A stretch of 5,309 nt of DNA from Clostridia bacterium (GCA_900757335.1 CAAENL010000019.1:1-5309); one strand, 5' to 3'. Counted from the first letter of the stretch, positions 1-5,309 are shown. Notes: generated by a model from the letters alone, not told the origin. Numbers and translations: made by a program.

Positions 1-777
1 AGTATATGACCATAAATACCTGAATTTTGCAACTTTTTTTAAATTGGGGAATTTTTCAGATACCATATTTAAGTGATTTTTATAAGCTTCTACCACATCC
101 CAATCCCTATCTGAAAAATTAGAAGTAGTTATACTGTTTTCACGTCGCAAATAATAGTACATCGGCTTGGAATCATACACAACTTTGCCTGCTTTGGAAA
201 TCACGACAGGAATCAAAAAAGCATCTTCAGAAATTTTGCCTTCGGGATAACGGAGTTTGTCAAAAAGTTCCTTTTTAAAAAGTTTATTTACTGGATTTAC
301 TGAATATAACCGACTTTGAAGTGCTTCTTTTAAAGCTTGTTCTCCGCTGAAAATCCAAAATCCGTCAACTTGCGACTGACGAACTTTCTCTGTTATGCCA
401 TTTTTTTTTAAAAAATAATTGACAATTCCGCAAATTGATATATCAGCATTATTGTCTGCCAAATTTTTATATAACCGCTTATACATTTCTTTGTCTACAC
501 AGTCATCGCCGTCAACAAATCCGATATACTCGCCTTTAGCCTCATCAAGACCTCTGTTGCGTGCCCTGCTTACTCCCGAATTCGGCTGATGAATAGCTCT
601 TACACGATTATCTTTTTTAGCAAAACTTTCACATATTTCAAAACTTCTGTCACTTGAACCATCGTCAACAAGAATTAATTCAAAATCTTTAAAACTTTGC
701 TCCAAAATTGAATTTATACAGTTTGAAATATACTTTTCACAATTATACACGGGCACAATTATACTTATTTTCGGCAT
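1..777 (-). CDS. Family 2 glycosyltransferase, C-terminus missing (cut by left window edge)
   Basis: The 259 codons present are open with no stop, so the 3' end lies beyond the left edge. The protein begins MPKISIIVPVYNCEKYISN, the standard opening of a GT-A fold family 2 glycosyltransferase. Other motifs are VDDGSSD at residues 37-43 (nucleotide binding), NSGVSRARNRGL at 66-77, the metal-binding DGDD at 89-92, and ED at 184-185, the likely catalytic-base region. No membrane segment is seen in the visible part, so it is probably a cytoplasmic or peripheral EpsJ/WcaA-like enzyme that adds a sugar from a nucleotide donor to a lipid-linked glycan. The donor and acceptor cannot be read from sequence. 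The ATG is preceded by GGAG with a 7-nt spacer, and the gene starts 19 nt after the tarJ stop, so it is probably co-transcribed with it. A run of nine A (coding strand) lies at 401-409. Confidence 0.93.
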   Translation of the reverse strand, partial: MPKISIIVPVYNCEKYISNCINSILEQSFKDFELILVDDGSSDRSFEICESFAKKDNRVRAIHQPNSGVSRARNRGLDEAKGEYIGFVDGDDCVDKEMYKRLYKNLADNNADISICGIVNYFLKKNGITEKVRQSQVDGFWIFSGEQALKEALQSRLYSVNPVNKLFKKELFDKLRYPEGKISEDAFLIPVVISKAGKVVYDSKPMYYYLRRENSITTSNFSDRDWDVVEAYKNHLNMVSEKFPNLKKVAKFRYLWSYT

Positions 778-796
778 ACCAATTCTCCAATTTTTC

Positions 797-1813
797 TTAC
801 AAATTCCATTTAAAAACAGTTTTGAAATACGTGTTCAAATCAGTTTTAAACACTCTATGAATATCTGAAACAGATTCTACTGCTTTATCTTCGTAAATAA
901 TTCTACTTAAACGATTTTGAAACTTAAAATTCTTTAAAAGTTCAACGGTTTTTTTGAAATCCTCTCTTCCAGAACGACTTGAGCCTACTATTGTTAATCC
1001 TTTTTCAAGGATATCTCTTGTATTTACGGAAATTTTATTTTCACTTACGCCCATAAGCACAGCAGTGCCTTGAGGATTAATATACTTGATAATATCATCT
1101 ATAGCATAGTAACTGCCCTCTCCACCGGCACACTCAAAGGCATGGTCAACACTAAAATCTTTTGGAATGTTATCAGAAAAATACGTTCCGTCGGCAAACA
1201 AAAATTGAGAAAGTTTATAGCCGTCTCTTCCCACAACAAAAATTTTAACTTCGGGCATAACTTGCCTTATAATACACGCAACTACGTAAGCCAAACTTCC
1301 GTCTCCCCATATTCCGACAGAATTTCTTATACTGTGAGCCGCGTTTTTAAACCTCGTTACTGCGTGCACTCCAACACTTACAAATTCTGATATGGCTGCA
1401 ATTTTTTCCGAAATATCTTCATAAGGAACGACTCTGTCCAAATCTATATTTACAAATTCACGCATAAATCCATCTTTTCCGCTGGAAAGAAAAGCAGAGC
1501 CTTTTTCATAATTTTCAAAAATAACAGGATTTCGATTTTTTGAAGGAACATTTGGAATCATCACAACTTTTTGACCATAAGAATAAGTCCCGGTTGAGTC
1601 ATATACAACTTTTCCGACAGATTCATGTATCAAAGCCATAGGCAATTTTGCTCTTAGCTTATCCAAACTTCTTTGTCCCAAATAATATCTTTGGTCCGCA
1701 TGACACAACGCCATGTAGGTAGGTCTTACAATCAATTTGTTATCAAAATTCATATCTTCATACTTTACTGAAAAAACTCCGGGGCTTACAAGCTGATAGA
1801 CATAATTAATCAC
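797..1813 (-). CDS. tarJ: TarJ-like ribulose-5-phosphate reductase (ribitol-5-phosphate dehydrogenase)
   Basis: This is a 338-residue medium-chain dehydrogenase that closely resembles TarJ of Gram-positive wall teichoic acid loci. TarJ reduces D-ribulose 5-phosphate to D-ribitol 5-phosphate with NADPH in the cytoplasm, supplying TarI. Recognisable stretches are MINYVYQLVSP at the N-terminus, CHADQRYY at 37-44, LPMALIHE at 57-64 and FECAGGEGS in the C-terminal half. C37, H63, E64 and E143 are the likely catalytic zinc ligands by family analogy. The cysteine cluster of the structural zinc found in many alcohol dehydrogenases is absent, as in TarJ. The nucleotide-binding loop is GIWGDGSLAYV at 167-177. 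The start is GTG: it gives the family's usual MIN N-terminus, and a GGAGGAG lies 6 nt upstream. The start overlaps the 3' end of tarI by 8 nt, which implies translational coupling. Length is normal and the gene appears intact. Confidence 0.94.
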   Translation of the reverse strand: MINYVYQLVSPGVFSVKYEDMNFDNKLIVRPTYMALCHADQRYYLGQRSLDKLRAKLPMALIHESVGKVVYDSTGTYSYGQKVVMIPNVPSKNRNPVIFENYEKGSAFLSSGKDGFMREFVNIDLDRVVPYEDISEKIAAISEFVSVGVHAVTRFKNAAHSIRNSVGIWGDGSLAYVVACIIRQVMPEVKIFVVGRDGYKLSQFLFADGTYFSDNIPKDFSVDHAFECAGGEGSYYAIDDIIKYINPQGTAVLMGVSENKISVNTRDILEKGLTIVGSSRSGREDFKKTVELLKNFKFQNRLSRIIYEDKAVESVSDIHRVFKTDLNTYFKTVFKWNL

Positions 1814-2525
1814 TCATATCTCCTCCGATTATAGCTTTGGCAATCTTATAATCACTTTGGTTCGTTATTTTTATGTTAAATGTGTCACCTTTGACAAGTT
1901 TTACGGGCTTATTTCTGAAAACAAATATTCTGCATGCGTCCGTTAGAATATCTTTTTCTTGTTCGTTCAAATCATTGTAAAGATTTTTAAGAGTTGTCAT
2001 ATTAAAACTTTGGGGAGTCTGACCTTGGTACATTAATTTTCTGTCGGGAACTGATGTAATATGAGTTTTATCTGTCGATTCAATAATGGTATCTATTGCC
2101 GAAACAACAGTATCGCAAGCTCCGCATTCAATTGCCGCATCAATATTTTCTTCTATCATTTTTAAGGTAACAAAAGGACGAACGGCATCGTGAGTAACTA
2201 TTATGTGATTGGGATTTTCTCCGTATTTGCTTTCGATTGCATCTATTATATTCATAATTGTGATATTTCTGTCCGAACCGCCTTCAGTGATTAAAATTTT
2301 TTCGGTGTTTATTTTATACTTTTCCAACAGTTCTTCGGCATATCCCGTCCAGTCTTTATGAACTCCCAAACAAATACAATCAATTCTGTCACAAAGCAAA
2401 AATTTTTCCAAAGTGTGAATTATTATCGGTTTTTCGGATTTGCCTAAAGGCAAAAACTGTTTCGGAAGCCCTGAAAGGTTCATCCTGTTTCCTACTCCCC
2501 CGGCTACTATTGCTCCAAATATCAT
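1806..2525 (-). CDS. tarI: TarI-like D-ribitol-5-phosphate cytidylyltransferase
   Basis: This 239-residue protein belongs to the IspD/TarI nucleotidyltransferase family. TarI joins CTP and D-ribitol 5-phosphate to give CDP-ribitol and pyrophosphate. Motifs seen are AGGVGNRM at 8-15 (CTP-binding glycine-rich loop), PKQF at 21-24, GGSDRN at 82-87, HDAVRPF at 112-118, DTVVSAIDTI at 138-147 and YQGQTPQSF at 165-173. The HDAVRPF and YQGQTPQSF forms, and overall likeness to staphylococcal TarI, favour TarI over the isoprenoid enzyme IspD. The adjacent, overlapping tarJ makes its substrate and settles the choice. The ATG follows GGAGGAG at 2533-2539 with a 7-nt spacer. The gene sits 43 nt after the licD-family stop. 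It appears complete with no missing motif. Confidence 0.95.
   Translation of the reverse strand: MIFGAIVAGGVGNRMNLSGLPKQFLPLGKSEKPIIIHTLEKFLLCDRIDCICLGVHKDWTGYAEELLEKYKINTEKILITEGGSDRNITIMNIIDAIESKYGENPNHIIVTHDAVRPFVTLKMIEENIDAAIECGACDTVVSAIDTIIESTDKTHITSVPDRKLMYQGQTPQSFNMTTLKNLYNDLNEQEKDILTDACRIFVFRNKPVKLVKGDTFNIKITNQSDYKIAKAIIGGDMSD
1820..1826 (-). promoter_or_regulatory. Ribosome binding site for tarJ, inside the tarI 3' end
   Basis: GGAGGAG on the minus strand lies within the last codons of tarI, 6 nt before the GTG chosen as the tarJ start. The nearby ATG at 1815-1817 is in the tarI frame (it encodes the M of the tarI ending MSD), so it is not an alternative tarJ start. The site supports the GTG start and coupled translation. 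Confidence 0.8.
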
Positions 2526-2540
2526 TATTTTTCTCCTCCG

Positions 2541-2556
2541 TTAATCAATTGATTAA
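2541..2556. repeat. Perfect 16-bp palindrome between the licD-family gene and tarI
   Basis: TTAATCAATTGATTAA is identical to its own reverse complement over all 16 bases. It sits in the 43-nt gap, just upstream of the tarI ribosome binding site. As RNA it could form only a weak AT stem without a proper loop, and no T-run makes it a terminator. It could be a dimeric protein-binding site or a chance AT-rich palindrome. Confidence 0.6.
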
Positions 2557-2568
2557 ATTAAATAAATA

Positions 2569-3420
2569 CTATAAATTGCCGTTTTCCAAATCCATATATA
2601 CAATATCATGGTGCGGAACTTGCTTTTCTTTTGGCGGAAGTTTCATATAATCACCAAAAGCCATTTCCAAGTATTTGTCGTACCCCACAGGAAGCGGCAT
2701 CATATGTCCTTCAAACTCTTTGTAAACCACATCTTTAAATATTTTGCCGGGGTATTCTTTTTTCATATACCCTGGGCCTGAACAAAGTTCGGTTATATAA
2801 TCGGAATTATCAAAATCATATTTACTCATCTGCTTTTCAGCAAATTTCCATATTTTATTTTTAGCCAAATTCGTTGGCACGACACCTAATAAAATTTTTC
2901 CGATAAAAGATATAAGCTTTCCGTGATTCACAGGAACCATTCTAGAACAATAAAGAGAAAAAATCATACTCCACATCATTTGAATTTTTCTCTTAATGCC
3001 AAAAGGTGCACAACCGTCAAGAGGCAAAATATCCATCGATACCCCTTTAGGACCGTCTTTACCAATTTGCCACGGATGAATTACAGTTGTTGAATTATCG
3101 GAAACAGTTGTCATAATATTTCCGATAAATTTATTTTCCGTAGTTCGGTTGCACGAATATTTCGAAGTATCGGCGTATTTTTCCCATAACAGAAAAAGTT
3201 TTTCGTAGTCCTTACGCGGCATAAACACATCAACATCGTCATCCCACGGAATAAAACCTTTATGTCGTAAACTCCCTATACAGCATCCTCCGCAAAGATA
3301 GAATCTAAGCTTATGTTTCTCGCAAAAACTTTTGAAATACAACAAAATTTCCAAATTTTTAAGTTGGAGATTTCGTAAGTCCTTTTCGCTAAGTTTCAAT
3401 ATTTTTTTGTTTTCATACAT
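2569..3420 (-). CDS. LicD-family phosphotransferase (predicted ribitol-phosphate or phosphocholine transferase)
   Basis: This 283-residue protein has the LicD-family signature. An N-terminal CGGCCIGSLRHKGF block (43-56) runs into the acidic metal-binding IPWDDDVDVFMPRKDYE (57-73). Near the C-terminus are PLPVGYDKYLE (242-252) and FGDYMKLPP (255-263), followed by HH at 270-271. LicD proteins transfer a phospho-group from a CDP-activated donor to a glycan. Pneumococcal LicD enzymes use CDP-choline, while the related domains of animal fukutin and FKRP use CDP-ribitol. The next two genes make CDP-ribitol, and no choline genes (licABC) are visible, so a ribitol-phosphate transferase is inferred; the donor is not proven. 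The ATG is fixed by an in-frame TGA three codons upstream. The ribosome binding site is poor: there is no GGAGG in the 31-nt gap. The stop is TAG. Confidence 0.9.
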   Translation of the reverse strand: MYENKKILKLSEKDLRNLQLKNLEILLYFKSFCEKHKLRFYLCGGCCIGSLRHKGFIPWDDDVDVFMPRKDYEKLFLLWEKYADTSKYSCNRTTENKFIGNIMTTVSDNSTTVIHPWQIGKDGPKGVSMDILPLDGCAPFGIKRKIQMMWSMIFSLYCSRMVPVNHGKLISFIGKILLGVVPTNLAKNKIWKFAEKQMSKYDFDNSDYITELCSGPGYMKKEYPGKIFKDVVYKEFEGHMMPLPVGYDKYLEMAFGDYMKLPPKEKQVPHHDIVYMDLENGNL

Positions 3421-3451
3421 ATATAATCACGCCATTTCAAAAAATCATTAA

Positions 3452-4441
3452 CTACCATTTAGAATTAAAAAATTTAAATATTCCAACCCAAAATCCCAAA
3501 CCGTACGAAACATGTATAACAAAATGTGCCCACATAAGTTTTAACTGGTCAACAAATTTTGTCAAGTACTTATTTTTGAAGGAAAAATAAAAATCAGCAA
3601 ACAGGTAAGTTATAACACCAACCCAAAAAATATTTTTAAAAAAATCGCAAAAAAATAACATTATTCCAAAGATAACCAAAAAAGCCACAAAACACATGGG
3701 AACCAAATGAATAAGACGCAAGGGCCTTTTGTGTTTTTTCATGACTGCCACTTTCCAAACGCCGTATTCAAAATATTGCTTAAATAATTTTTCAAAACTG
3801 TCTTTCGGGTAATAAACACTTTTTATTTCAGGAGTTATAAAGATTTTTCCGCCTCTATTTGTAATTCTGAAATTCAAATCATCATCTTCGCTTCTGGGAA
3901 GCCTCGAATCATACATTCCTATATCCGTTAAAGTTTTCTTTTTAAATGCTCCCCAAGATACCGTATCGGCATATCCTTCAAATTCTTCTTCGTAATGCTT
4001 GCTTCCGCCAAGTGCAAACGGAGAATGATATGCTGCCGCAACAACTTTCTGAGTCGGAGAAATTCCTCTGACAACAGTCGGCCCCCCCACGTTGTCTGCA
4101 TCTGTTTTTTGAATATATTCAACACACTTTAAAATATAATCTTCAGCATACCACGCATGAGCATCCATACGCACAATATACTCACCTGAGGAATTTTCTA
4201 TCCCGATATTGAGTGCGTGCTGAACGGTTTTTTGTGGATTTGAGTATAATTTTATAAAACTGTATTTATCTGTGTACTTTTTTATAATCGACACCGTTTT
4301 ATCCGAAGAATTACCGTCAATTAACAATATTTCCAATCGATTTTTAGGATAACACTGGTTCAAAAGTGAATCCAAACATTTCTCTATATACTTTTCTTCA
4401 TTCAAAACAGGTATTACAACCGAAACATTTTTAAATTCCAT
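3452..4441 (-). CDS. ExoA-like family 2 glycosyltransferase with C-terminal membrane segments
   Basis: This is a complete 329-residue enzyme. The GT-A domain covers about residues 1-235: VSVVIPVLNEEKYIEKCLDS at 6-25, DGNSSDKT at 42-49, and VRMDAHAWY at 90-98 with DAH in the metal-binding position, as in ExoA-type enzymes. Further motifs are VGGPT at 118-122, SEDDDLNFR at 184-192 (acceptor or base region) and QYFEYGVWK at 222-230. Three hydrophobic segments follow at about 246-265, 270-288 and 303-325, and the last contains HVSYGLGFWVG as in ExoA relatives. It probably adds a sugar to a lipid-linked glycan at the inner face of the membrane; ExoA itself acts in succinoglycan synthesis. The sugar is unknown. 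This is the first gene of the minus-strand operon. Its ATG has AGAGGA a few bases upstream. The VGGP codons create a run of seven G at 4082-4088, odd in such AT-rich DNA. Confidence 0.93.
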   Translation of the reverse strand: MEFKNVSVVIPVLNEEKYIEKCLDSLLNQCYPKNRLEILLIDGNSSDKTVSIIKKYTDKYSFIKLYSNPQKTVQHALNIGIENSSGEYIVRMDAHAWYAEDYILKCVEYIQKTDADNVGGPTVVRGISPTQKVVAAAYHSPFALGGSKHYEEEFEGYADTVSWGAFKKKTLTDIGMYDSRLPRSEDDDLNFRITNRGGKIFITPEIKSVYYPKDSFEKLFKQYFEYGVWKVAVMKKHKRPLRLIHLVPMCFVAFLVIFGIMLFFCDFFKNIFWVGVITYLFADFYFSFKNKYLTKFVDQLKLMWAHFVIHVSYGLGFWVGIFKFFNSKW

Positions 4442-4482
4442 ACTATTCCTCTTAACATCATTTTTGTTTATAATATAATTAG

Positions 4483-4511
4483 ATTATATATGTTATAAAG
4501 CTTTGTGTAAA
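4483..4511 (-). promoter_or_regulatory. Sigma-A-type promoter of the glycopolymer operon
   Basis: On the minus strand TTTACA (4506-4511) is followed by a 17-nt spacer and a perfect TATAAT (4483-4488). Transcription should begin near 4475, leaving a leader of about 35 nt before the ATG of the ExoA-like gene. No other gene in the minus-strand cluster has room for a clear promoter, which supports one transcript. No obvious operator overlaps it. Confidence 0.75.
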
Positions 4512-4602
4512 TAATTTTGATAATTTGACATCAAAAAATATTTTATACGAAGTTGTAATATAAAACATCTTAGTCTTTTTTTAAAAAGAAAAATAGTATA
4601 TC

Positions 4603-4632
4603 TTGACAACAAATATGAAAATAATATATAAT
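4603..4632 (+). promoter_or_regulatory. Consensus sigma-A promoter of the bS21 gene
   Basis: TTGACA at 4603-4608 and TATAAT at 4627-4632 both match consensus exactly, with an 18-nt spacer. The T- and A-tracts at about 4574-4595, just upstream, could act as an UP element. A strong promoter fits a ribosomal protein gene. The expected start is near 4639. Confidence 0.85.
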
Positions 4633-4638
4633 AGCGGT

Positions 4639-4726
4639 TGTGTGTTAAAATACTTAATCATTTTATTGATTTCGGTATGTTGATAATACATAAACTCCTG
4701 CTTAGACGCAGATAGGAGGGAAGTAA
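4639..4726 (+). promoter_or_regulatory. Structured 5' leader of the bS21 gene
   Basis: The left boundary is inferred from the promoter. Three short inverted repeats follow one another: AATCA/TGATT (4656-4660 with 4667-4671), TATGT/ACATA (4676-4680 with 4688-4692), and CTCCTGC (4695-4701), which pairs with GC (4708-4709) and AGGAG (4714-4718) across a small bulge. The third stem covers the ribosome binding site; an alternative fold is CTGC/GCAG (4698-4701 with 4708-4711), which leaves the site free. This suggests translational control, possibly by the encoded ribosomal protein, but no known leader family was recognised. The first two stems are AT-rich and may be weak. Confidence 0.5.
4714..4719 (+). 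promoter_or_regulatory. Ribosome binding site that fixes the start of extended bS21
   Basis: AGGAGG lies 7 nt before the ATG at 4727. The protein has no other methionine, and no comparable site precedes the conserved bS21 core. Translation of the long N-terminal extension is therefore well supported. Confidence 0.88.
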
Positions 4727-5068
4727 ATGCAGAAGGAAATTAAAACAACAAGTGAAGTTGAATCTCACGTTATAACAACGGACGACTCTTCAAATGTTAC
4801 TGTTGTAAGCCAAAAACAAGTTGCATCTGAAGTTATAACAACAAACAACGAAAGTTCAAATGTTGAAAAAACTGACTCTCAAAGTGTACCAAATAACGAA
4901 AGTTCTAAACAAAGAGAATCTTTGGAAAGTCAACTCAGAAGATTCAAGAGACAAAGCTCCGGAATAATTTCCGAAGTAAGAAAAAGAGAAGCGTACGACA
5001 AGCCCTCCGTTAAACGTAAGAAAAAATCCAAAGAAGCCAGAAGAAGAAAACCGAGAAACGGAAGGTAA
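4727..5068 (+). CDS. rpsU: Small ribosomal subunit protein bS21 with long N-terminal extension
   Basis: Residues 63-108 of this 113-residue protein are a bS21 core: [13 protein letters not shown] (64-76), then [20 protein letters not shown] (82-101) and an Arg/Lys-rich tail. bS21 binds the platform of the 30S subunit near the 3' end of 16S rRNA and helps initiation. Family members are usually about 55-70 residues and start only a few residues before the ESLE-type segment. Here about 62 extra residues precede it, rich in Ser, Thr, Asn, Glu and Val, acidic and probably disordered, with an internal duplication. The turn after FKRQ reads SSG, where other bS21 proteins typically have two more residues (pattern CxxAG). 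The gene has its own consensus promoter, structured leader and strong ribosome binding site. It diverges from the glycopolymer operon and precedes a yqeG-like gene. The bS21 identity is secure; the role of the extension is unknown. Confidence 0.93.
   Translation: MQKEIKTTSEVESHVITTDDSSNVTVVSQKQVASEVITTNNESSNVEKTDSQSVPNNESSKQRESLESQLRRFKRQSSGIISEVRKREAYDKPSVKRKKKSKEARRRKPRNGR
4757..4864 (+). repeat. Imperfect direct repeat inside the bS21 N-terminal extension
   Basis: Copy 1 (4757-4798) encodes [14 protein letters not shown] and copy 2 (4820-4864) encodes [15 protein letters not shown]. The DNA copies share the exact blocks GTTATAACAAC and TTCAAATGTT. A third fragment at 4892-4909 encodes NNESSK. 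The pattern indicates growth of the extension by in-frame duplication. Confidence 0.8.
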
Positions 5069-5082
5069 TATTTGGTTCATTG

Positions 5083-5121
5083 AAAAATTTCCCCCTCCGC
5101 TCTACATGTGCGAGGGGGAAA
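5083..5121. terminator. GC-rich hairpin after the bS21 gene, terminator-like
   Basis: TTTCCCCCT (5088-5096) pairs perfectly with AGGGGGAAA (5113-5121), and CGC/GCG can extend the stem after one bulged C, leaving a 9-nt loop. It begins 19 nt after the bS21 stop. On the plus strand no T-run follows directly; a T6 run appears only at about 5137-5142. On the minus strand the stem is followed at once by TTTTT, the canonical arrangement. It may therefore stop antisense transcription better than bS21 transcription, or act as a weak terminator or RNA-stabilising 3' end. Confidence 0.6.
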
Positions 5122-5169
5122 TATGTATAGTGACTGTTTTTTATACAAAATTTTGCGGAGGCCCATTTA

Positions 5170-5309
5170 ATGTCGATTTTTACACCTACTTATTACACGA
5201 AAAAAGCTACGGATATAACACCTGATTTTTTGAGCCGAAATAAATTCAAAGGAATTATTTTGGATATTGATGATACTCTTGCTCCACACAAGTATCCTAC
5301 ACCTGAAAA
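5170..5309 (+). CDS. yqeG: YqeG-family HAD phosphatase, N-terminal part (cut by right window edge)
   Basis: Forty-six codons are present. The N-terminus MSIFTPTYYTKKATDITPDF is followed by FKGIILDIDDTLAPHKYP. DIDDTL at 32-37 is the HAD motif I, in which D32 is the nucleophile and D34 the general acid. A YqeG-like protein (HAD subfamily IIIA) has this same layout: a short N-terminal segment containing an aromatic and 'I..I' pattern, then GI(I/F)xDxDxTL. Relatives include yeast Gep4, a phosphatidylglycerophosphate phosphatase, so a lipid-phosphate substrate is possible but not shown. GGAGG at 5157-5161 lies 8 nt before the ATG. Only motif I is visible, so the family call rests on a short stretch. 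Confidence 0.8.
   Translation, partial: MSIFTPTYYTKKATDITPDFLSRNKFKGIILDIDDTLAPHKYPTPE

Noticed and set aside
1070..1390. A 106-codon open frame on the plus strand
   Set aside because: It lies wholly antisense to tarJ, has no recognisable domain and no good ribosome binding site; it is a shadow frame.
1806..2525. IspD (isoprenoid pathway) as the identity of the cytidylyltransferase
   Set aside because: TarI-type motif variants and overlap with tarJ point to ribitol 5-phosphate as the substrate.
3928..4125. A 65-codon open frame on the minus strand
   Set aside because: It is another frame inside the intact ExoA-like glycosyltransferase gene, with no features of its own.
4525..4530. A second TTGACA on the plus strand in the intergenic region
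   Set aside because: No TATAAT-like box lies at 16-18 nt; it is probably chance in AT-rich DNA.
4856..5080. A 74-codon open frame on the minus strand
   Set aside because: It is antisense to the bS21 gene; its Phe/Ser-rich product simply mirrors the Lys/Glu-rich coding strand.
5080..5108. Possible promoter (TTGAAA then TACATG) before the yqeG-like gene
   Set aside because: The -10 match is poor and the spacer is the GC-rich hairpin arm, so it is unlikely to be a promoter.

Overview
The window looks like chromosomal DNA from a low-GC Gram-positive bacterium, most likely a member of the Clostridia. The grounds are AT-rich sequence, strong GGAGG-type ribosome binding sites, sigma-A-like promoters close to consensus, and Firmicutes-type genes (TarI/TarJ, bS21, YqeG). 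The species cannot be named from sequence alone. No tRNA, rRNA, CRISPR array, insertion sequence or phage gene was seen.

Positions 1-4441 hold a tightly packed minus-strand cluster for a surface glycopolymer. Read in the direction of transcription (right to left) it contains a membrane-anchored ExoA-like family 2 glycosyltransferase, a LicD-family phosphotransferase, TarI (ribitol-5-phosphate cytidylyltransferase), TarJ (ribulose-5-phosphate reductase) and a second family 2 glycosyltransferase that runs off the left edge. The genes are separated by 31 nt, 43 nt, an 8-nt overlap and 19 nt. A good promoter lies just upstream of the first gene, so the cluster is probably one operon. TarJ and TarI together make CDP-ribitol. 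The LicD-family protein is the obvious candidate to transfer ribitol phosphate from it onto a glycan that the glycosyltransferases build. That last step is inference; the acceptor and the rest of the cluster lie outside the window.

Positions 4442-4726 are a divergent intergenic region. It carries the operon promoter on the minus strand, and on the plus strand a perfect-consensus promoter followed by a leader of about 88 nt with three small predicted hairpins. The last hairpin covers the ribosome binding site of the next gene.

Positions 4727-5309 are a plus-strand housekeeping segment. The first gene encodes ribosomal protein bS21 with an unusual Ser/Thr/Asn/Glu-rich N-terminal extension of about 62 residues that contains an internal duplication. 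A GC-rich hairpin follows, and then the start of a YqeG-type HAD phosphatase gene cut by the right edge. The most unusual items are the extended bS21 with its structured leader, and the pairing of CDP-ribitol synthesis with a LicD protein, which resembles the animal ISPD/fukutin/FKRP system.
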